This document shows positions 1 through 4,005 of a DNA stretch of 6,999 nucleotides, piece after piece. Each line of letters begins with the position of its first letter. Position 1 is the first letter of the stretch. The notes beneath the pieces are model-generated. The model saw only the letters and a program-made list of their open reading frames with translations. It was not told the origin of the DNA and made no database searches. The stretch covers positions 1 through 6,999 of the forward strand of contig JAUSLB010000011.1 in assembly GCA_030646655.1 (NCBI GenBank). The letters are read 5' to 3'. The stretch comes from Deltaproteobacteria bacterium. Lineage in GTDB: Bacteria; Desulfobacterota; GWC2-55-46. A program made the translations under genes and the position numbers.

Positions 1-122
1 GCGATCCTTGCGTCGGACTGGAGGTCTATGAACCTCGGGATCGCTACGGCCGCGAGGATCGCAAGGATTACTATAACCATCACCAGCTCGATAAGCGTAA
101 AGCCCTTATTGCTTTTTCTCAT
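1..122 (-). CDS. Type IV pilin / major pseudopilin-like protein, N-terminal part (truncated by window edge)
   Basis: The first 40 codons of a pilin-family gene are present; the rest lies beyond base 1. The protein starts with a short basic leader (MRKSNKG), followed by a classical class III prepilin site: Gly7 is position -1, Phe8 is +1, and FTLIE places the conserved Glu12 at +5. A hydrophobic helix (about residues 13-28) follows, then [11 protein letters not shown]. That tail resembles the region after the helix in MSHA-type and related pilins (family knowledge, from memory). A prepilin peptidase would cut after Gly7 and methylate Phe8; the subunit would then be assembled from the inner membrane into a pilus or pseudopilus. 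The ATG at 122 has a strong AGGAGGG ribosome site (134-128) 5 nt upstream, which fixes the start. Whether it is a secretion pseudopilin (GspG) or a pilus subunit cannot be decided from this fragment. Confidence 0.9.
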   Translation of the reverse strand, partial: MRKSNKGFTLIELVMVIVILAILAAVAIPRFIDLQSDARI

Positions 123-153
123 TAAGGCCCTCCTTTTTTAAATGTACGATTTA

Positions 154-190
154 GCTATAACATAACTAACATAACTGGGTAAAATGTCAA
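154..190 (-). promoter_or_regulatory. Candidate promoter upstream of the left-end pilin gene
   Basis: The 107-nt gap between the pseudopilin and the left-end pilin gene is AT-rich at its pilin-proximal end. It contains an exact TTGACA on the minus strand (190-185), but the best -10-like TATGTT is 20 nt away, which is long for sigma-70. An overlapping alternative is TTTACC (183-178), 18 nt, TATAGC (159-154), each matching 4 of 6 consensus bases. No terminator follows the upstream pseudopilin gene, so this site could add to read-through transcription and give the abundant pilin its own supply. It is a motif match only. Confidence 0.3.
158..175. repeat. Perfect tandem 9-bp direct repeat
   Basis: Two adjacent identical copies of TAACATAAC (158-166 and 167-175) lie inside the candidate promoter region of the left-end pilin gene. 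On the minus strand they read GTTATGTTA twice. Nine-base spacing is close to one helical turn, so a regulator site is possible, but it may be simple slippage in AT-rich DNA. Confidence 0.6.
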
Positions 191-229
191 TATTTTTTGT
201 TCCGCCTGTCCGCTGCCCGGCCCCTTTTC

Positions 230-655
230 TCACCACCTCTCATAACCCTTTGTTGATGACCTCACCCTGCCTGTCCTAATGTCGTATTCGTACCTGTTGC
301 CGAAGGGGTCTAATGGGTAGCCCTCGCTATCGAGCGTCATTGACTCCACGTATTTTCCGAGGATAGCGACCCTGTAGTCCTCCCCTTCAATATATTTACC
401 GGACGCATCAGCGTATTTCATTAGTCCTTTTATCGAGCCGGGCAGCTTCCCGTTTACCATAACATAATAATTTACGGCTGTCCTTAGGTTCGCTGTCTCC
501 ACAAGGAGCGCCGTCTCCCTAACCGACTTTACGGATGAGTTGTACCTCGTAACGGCCACAAGAAGGAGGATAGATATAAATACAACCACGAAGAGCGCCT
601 CTACCGCGCTCCGGCCTCTTCGAGAAAAAAATACCCTGCACGCGCATGCGCGCAC
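230..655 (-). CDS. Divergent pseudopilin (GspG/GspH-like, non-canonical prepilin site)
   Basis: This 141-residue protein looks like a minor pseudopilin of a type II secretion system or type IV pilus. A basic leader (about residues 1-14, ending RRG) precedes Arg15-Ser-Ala-Val-Glu19. If Gly14 is -1, Glu19 sits exactly at +5, the residue conserved in prepilins, but the usual FTLIE is replaced by RSAVE. A strong hydrophobic helix (about 17-35) follows, then an amphipathic stretch with LRTAVNYYVMVNGKLP (57-72). Near the C-terminus is DPFGNRYEYD (116-125), which resembles the DPWGNPY-type motif of GspG-family pseudopilins. The size also fits. The start is GTG at 655, set by an AAGGAGGT ribosome site overlapping the end of gspF; the single-base gap to gspF suggests translational coupling. 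An ordinary membrane-anchored protein is possible if the site is not cleaved. Confidence 0.8.
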   Translation of the reverse strand: MRACACRVFFSRRGRSAVEALFVVVFISILLLVAVTRYNSSVKSVRETALLVETANLRTAVNYYVMVNGKLPGSIKGLMKYADASGKYIEGEDYRVAILGKYVESMTLDSEGYPLDPFGNRYEYDIRTGRVRSSTKGYERW

Positions 656-656
656 C

Positions 657-1877
657 TTACCTCCTTACGATCTTAAGTATGTCCCACATCGGCAGGAATA
701 TGGCGAGGGCGAGGAAGAGCACTATCCCGAATATGAAGGCGAGGAGTATCGGCTCTAAAAGAGTGGTAAGGTTCCTTATCGTGGCGTCCACCTCCCTGTC
801 GTAATACTCCGCCGTCTTCTCGAGCATCTCGTCCAGATTTCCAGTATCCTCTCCGACAGTGACCATCTGGACCACCATAGGAGGAAAATTCCTGCTCGCC
901 GACATCGGCTCGGATATCGGCTTTCCTGCCCTGACATTATCCTCTATGAGCTTTATCTCGGCTTCTATCAATTTATTCTCGACCGCCCTCGATACGATAT
1001 CGAGCGACTGCAATATCGGCAGGCCGCTCTTATAGAGCGACGCCAGGACCCTCGAGAACCTCGACAGCACGGATTTAAGCAGAAGCGGGCCGAATACGGG
1101 GACTTTCAAGCTGAACTTATCACGGTTGTATTTCCCGGACTCGGTCGTGAGGTAGAACCGCAGCCCGAAAAAGAAAGACGCCGCTATAAAGGCGGCTATG
1201 TACCAGTATGAGGCGAAGGCGTCCGAAAGGATGATTAAGATGCGCGTGGGCAGAGGCAATTCGACCTTGAAAGTGGCGTAGAGCTTCGCGAACTTCGGGA
1301 CAACGAAGTTCATGAGGACCACTACCGCCATTGCGATCGCGCCGAGGACTATCTTGGGATAAAGCGTGGCTGATTTGACCTTTGCCCTGTTCTCGGCGTT
1401 TTTCTCCAGCATGAACGCGAGCCTGTCGAGAACGGACTCGAGTATGCCTCCGGCCTCGCCCGCCTCCACCATATTGGAATACAGCTCAGGGAACACCTTC
1501 GGATGGGCCTTTAAGGAGCCTGAGAAGCTCCCGCCGCCCTCGACGGCCTCCCTGATCTTCTTTACCACGGCCTTGAACACGGGGCTTTCAATCTGGCGCT
1601 CGAGGGTATAAAGCGACCTTGTAAGCGGAACGCCGGCGCCGAATAGGGTAGCCAGCTGGCGGGAAAAAAGTATTATCTCCTGCTGGGGGACCTTATTCTG
1701 GAGGAGCTTGTTAAGATTGTCAATAAGACCTGTTGAAGGGGCCTTGGAAGTGATAGATATCGGGATAAGCCCCATCTTGTCGAGCGAGGCCTCGAGCTGG
1801 GTACTGTCCGGCGCGTCTAAAAACCCGGTTATGAGCGCGCCCTGCTTGTCCCTTGCCCTGTAATGGAAGGATGGCAT
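657..1877 (-). CDS. gspF: Type II secretion / type IV pilus inner-membrane platform protein (GspF/PilC family)
   Basis: This polytopic protein is the inner-membrane platform that couples the cytoplasmic ATPase to pilin assembly. At 406 residues it has the usual family length. The N-terminus, MPSFHYRARDKQGALITG, is typical of the family and supports the chosen ATG. Two T2SSF repeats are visible. The first (about 67-190) has FSRQLATLFGAGVPL (71-85), GEAGG (140-144) and LYP. The second (about 270-392) has the matching FSRVLASLYKSGLPIL (274-289), GEDTGNLDEML (342-352) and LEP. Three membrane segments are seen at about 172-194, 222-243 and 376-396. No Shine-Dalgarno sequence precedes the ATG; the leader is TTTTTAAAAAA. 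The gene follows gspE after a gap with a hairpin and is followed after 1 nt by a pseudopilin gene. Secretion GspF and pilus PilC cannot be separated on sequence alone. Confidence 0.95.
   Translation of the reverse strand: MPSFHYRARDKQGALITGFLDAPDSTQLEASLDKMGLIPISITSKAPSTGLIDNLNKLLQNKVPQQEIILFSRQLATLFGAGVPLTRSLYTLERQIESPVFKAVVKKIREAVEGGGSFSGSLKAHPKVFPELYSNMVEAGEAGGILESVLDRLAFMLEKNAENRAKVKSATLYPKIVLGAIAMAVVVLMNFVVPKFAKLYATFKVELPLPTRILIILSDAFASYWYIAAFIAASFFFGLRFYLTTESGKYNRDKFSLKVPVFGPLLLKSVLSRFSRVLASLYKSGLPILQSLDIVSRAVENKLIEAEIKLIEDNVRAGKPISEPMSASRNFPPMVVQMVTVGEDTGNLDEMLEKTAEYYDREVDATIRNLTTLLEPILLAFIFGIVLFLALAIFLPMWDILKIVRR
659..666 (-). promoter_or_regulatory. Ribosome binding site embedded in the end of gspF
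   Basis: AAGGAGGT (666-659) is formed by the last two Arg codons and the stop codon of gspF, and lies 3 nt upstream of the GTG start of the pseudopilin gene. The overlap decides that GTG start and ties translation of the two genes together. Confidence 0.75.
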
Positions 1878-1936
1878 TTTTTTAAAAACCGTTTACCGTC
1901 GCCGTTTTAAAGGACTTGAACAATTATCCGCACTTG

Positions 1937-1968
1937 AAAATTCCCTGCAGCAAGCTGCAGGGAATTTT
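1937..1968 (-). terminator. Perfect 14-bp hairpin between gspE and gspF (terminator or processing/attenuation site)
   Basis: AAAATTCCCTGCAG (1937-1950) and CTGCAGGGAATTTT (1955-1968) are perfect inverted repeats around a CAAG loop. On either strand the transcript forms a stem with a GC core and an A-flank paired to a terminal U-run, the form of a bidirectional intrinsic terminator. No long unpaired U-tract follows, so termination may be partial. It begins about 38 nt after the gspE stop and ends 59 nt before the gspF start. It could lower gspF expression relative to gspE or stabilise the gspE message end. Confidence 0.7.
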
Positions 1969-2005
1969 AATCCCCTTTTCACTTGCTAACGGAACACGGC
2001 CTTGC

Positions 2006-3709
2006 CTACTCCACGACCTGAGTCGCCTGAAGGACCTCTTCCACTGTCGTATGCCCGCCCACGACAGCCCTTATGCCCTGCACCCTTAAAGTCTTAAAGC
2101 CTTTCTTTTTAGCCGCCTCCAGGATAACGCCGTTCCCGGCCTTTGACAGTATCATGGAGCGGATCTCGTCATCGAGCATGAGCACCTCATATATCCCCAC
2201 CCTCCCCTTAAGCCCCGTGCCCTTGCACGCCGGGCATCCCGTACCCTTATAGAACTTGGGAACGCTGCCCGGGAACCTCACCCCGAGCTCGCTTATTATG
2301 CGCGGGTCGGCCTCATAAGGCATTGAGCAGGACTTGCATATCTTCCTCACAAGCCTCTGCCCCACTATGCAGGTCACGGCGGATGAGATGAGGTAGGGCT
2401 CTATGCCCATATCAAGGAGCCTCGCAATCGTGCCGATCGAATCGTTGGTGTGGATGGTGGATATGACGAGGTGGCCTGTAAGGGCCGCGTGTATGGCTAT
2501 CTCGGCCGTCTCCCTGTCCCTTATCTCCCCTATCATCACTATATCGGGGTCTTGGCGGAGTATATGGCGGAGCGCCCCCGCGAACGTGACCCCGACCTTG
2601 GTATTGACCTGAACCTGATTTATCCTCTTTAAGTGGTACTCAACAGGGTCTTCGACGGTAACGAGGTTCTTATCAATCGTATTGACTATGCCCAATAGCG
2701 TATAAGCCGTTGTTGTCTTGCCGCTCCCGGTGGGGCCGGTAAGGAGTATCATCCCGAAGGGCCTCTTTACGACCTTTTTAAGTATATCAAGGACATCGGG
2801 CAACGGGGTCAGGTGCTCTATGTCGAGGATCATGTTCCCCTTGTCCAGAAGCCTTAAGACAGCCTTCTCCCCGAATATCGTCGGCAGGGTCGAGAGCCTT
2901 ATGTCGATATCGCGCGAACCGATCTTTATGAGGAAGCGTCCGTCCTGCGGCAATCTCTTCTCCGCTATGTCGAGCTCGCCGAGTATCTTGATCCTTGAGA
3001 GCACGGCCGGGTGGAGCTTTAAAGGCAGGTTCGCCGACTCGTGCAGCACCCCGTCGACCCTGACCCTGATCCTTAAGGTGTCCTCGTCAGGCTCGATGTG
3101 TATATCCGACGCCCCGTCCGTCACCGCCCTCGAGATCATAAGGTTTACGAGCTGGACTATGGAGGTCTCGCCAGCTATCCTTTCGAGCTTTTCAGGGGCG
3201 TTCTCCTCGTCCTTTAAGAGCTCAATGCCCGAGGTCTGGACCTTCTTCACCATGTCCTCGAGAGAGGATCCCATGCCGTAGTACTGGTCAAGGGCCTTCA
3301 TCACCTCTGTCTCTGTGGATACGACAGGGACTATCTGGCAGTCGGTGATTTTTTTAAGCTCGTCGACCGCGAAGACGTTCAGCGGATCGAGCATCGCGAC
3401 CTTAAGCTCATCGCCCTCTTTGGAGATGGGTATGACCATGTAGCGCCGTGCCGTAACCTCGGGCACGAGCTTGATAGCCTGCGGGTCAGGGATGTTGTTG
3501 GAGAGCATCACGTAGGGGAGCTGGTACTGGTCGGCCAATGCCTCGGCGATGTCCCTTTCGGTCGCGTAGCCGAGGTTTACGAGGACTTTGCCTACGCGGG
3601 TGTTCGTCCTCTTGCCTATGCGCAATGCCTCCTCGAGCTGAGCGGCTGTTACTATGCCCTTAGCCTTGAGGATCTCGCCCATTGGCTGGATTTTTTTAAT
3701 TACCGTCAT
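2006..3709 (-). CDS. gspE: Type II secretion / type IV pilus assembly ATPase (GspE/PilB/MshE family)
   Basis: This is the cytoplasmic hexameric ATPase that powers pseudopilus or pilus assembly. With the ATG at 3709 it has 567 residues, normal for the family. An MshEN-type N-terminal domain (about 9-61) holds two 24-residue motifs with a 5-residue spacer. The ATPase core shows Walker A GPTGSGKTTT (325-334), the Asp box VEDPVEY (352-358), Walker B with IVMIGEIRDRETAE (390-403) and the His box LTGHLVISTIHTND (410-423). The four Cys of the zinc-binding CxxC-X30-CxxC module are C458, C461, C492 and C495. The frame stays open upstream to a TTG at 3787, but those extra 26 residues look unlike the family and have no ribosome site. 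The chosen ATG has only AAAGGA 1 nt away, so the start is the least certain part. Neighbours gspF and a pseudopilin support the role; GspE and PilB cannot be told apart. Confidence 0.95.
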   Translation of the reverse strand: MTVIKKIQPMGEILKAKGIVTAAQLEEALRIGKRTNTRVGKVLVNLGYATERDIAEALADQYQLPYVMLSNNIPDPQAIKLVPEVTARRYMVIPISKEGDELKVAMLDPLNVFAVDELKKITDCQIVPVVSTETEVMKALDQYYGMGSSLEDMVKKVQTSGIELLKDEENAPEKLERIAGETSIVQLVNLMISRAVTDGASDIHIEPDEDTLRIRVRVDGVLHESANLPLKLHPAVLSRIKILGELDIAEKRLPQDGRFLIKIGSRDIDIRLSTLPTIFGEKAVLRLLDKGNMILDIEHLTPLPDVLDILKKVVKRPFGMILLTGPTGSGKTTTAYTLLGIVNTIDKNLVTVEDPVEYHLKRINQVQVNTKVGVTFAGALRHILRQDPDIVMIGEIRDRETAEIAIHAALTGHLVISTIHTNDSIGTIARLLDMGIEPYLISSAVTCIVGQRLVRKICKSCSMPYEADPRIISELGVRFPGSVPKFYKGTGCPACKGTGLKGRVGIYEVLMLDDEIRSMILSKAGNGVILEAAKKKGFKTLRVQGIRAVVGGHTTVEEVLQATQVVE

Positions 3710-3833
3710 GTCCTTTATCGCTATTTCGTCCGTTTCGGGCGAAAAATAAAGATAAAAACGCCGGGGCTCCTGATGGGGGGCTTGCAAAGCAGGCTAATCC
3801 AGAGGAATCTGTCATAGGGTTGCATTGGGTTAG

Positions 3834-3856
3834 ATTATAACGCCGGGTTTATTATA
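3834..3856 (-). promoter_or_regulatory. Candidate promoter region upstream of gspE (two TATAAT hexamers)
   Basis: The 296-nt gap between the aclA-like gene and gspE holds the aclA-like terminator at its right end and otherwise no recognisable gene. On the minus strand two exact TATAAT hexamers occur at 3856-3851 and 3839-3834. Neither has a good TTGACA-like -35 at 16-18 nt; upstream is a pyrimidine/AT-rich tract with TTTACA at a poor spacing. If either hexamer is used, the gspE transcript would carry a leader of about 115-135 nt. The transcription break implied by the terminator makes a promoter in this gap likely. Confidence 0.45.
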
Positions 3857-3952
3857 CCTTAGGAAAATGTAAAATGAAAGTGGTTTGAAGTTAAAGCCTT
3901 GTTTGATGGTATTACTGAAAATCAGGCATGGGGTGCAGCGGCCCTGTTAGAA

Positions 3953-3987
3953 ATAAAGGGCCCGGGAGGATTTCCCGGGCCCTTTAT
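3953..3987 (-). terminator. Strong intrinsic terminator after the aclA-like gene
   Basis: ATAAAGGGCCCGGGA (3953-3967) pairs perfectly with TCCCGGGCCCTTTAT (3973-3987) around a 5-nt loop, giving a 15-bp, GC-rich stem. In minus-strand RNA the stem begins 18 nt after the aclA-like stop codon and runs into TTTATTTCT, a U-rich end. The opposite strand also ends in CCTTTT, so it may act in both directions. It separates the lyase operon from the secretion/pilus genes. Confidence 0.85.
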
Positions 3988-4005
3988 CCTTTTGCTTATC
4001 TGAAG

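Noticed and set aside
201..219. Possible GC-rich hairpin after the pseudopilin stop codon
   Set aside because: Only about 3 bp pair at its ends, and on the minus strand it is followed by an A-run, not a T-run.
2718..3281. Plus-strand open frame of 187 codons opposite gspE
   Set aside because: It overlaps the conserved ATPase core on the other strand and its Ser/Pro-rich translation has no recognisable domain.
3710..3787. 26-residue N-terminal extension of the ATPase from a TTG codon
   Set aside because: There is no ribosome site before the TTG, the extension does not resemble the family N-terminus, and the MshEN motifs begin normally from the ATG at 3709.
3940..3962. GGCCCT/AGGGCC inverted repeat that could compete with the terminator stem, like an antiterminator
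   Set aside because: On the minus strand it lies downstream of the terminator and cannot act on it, and there is no plus-strand gene for it to regulate.
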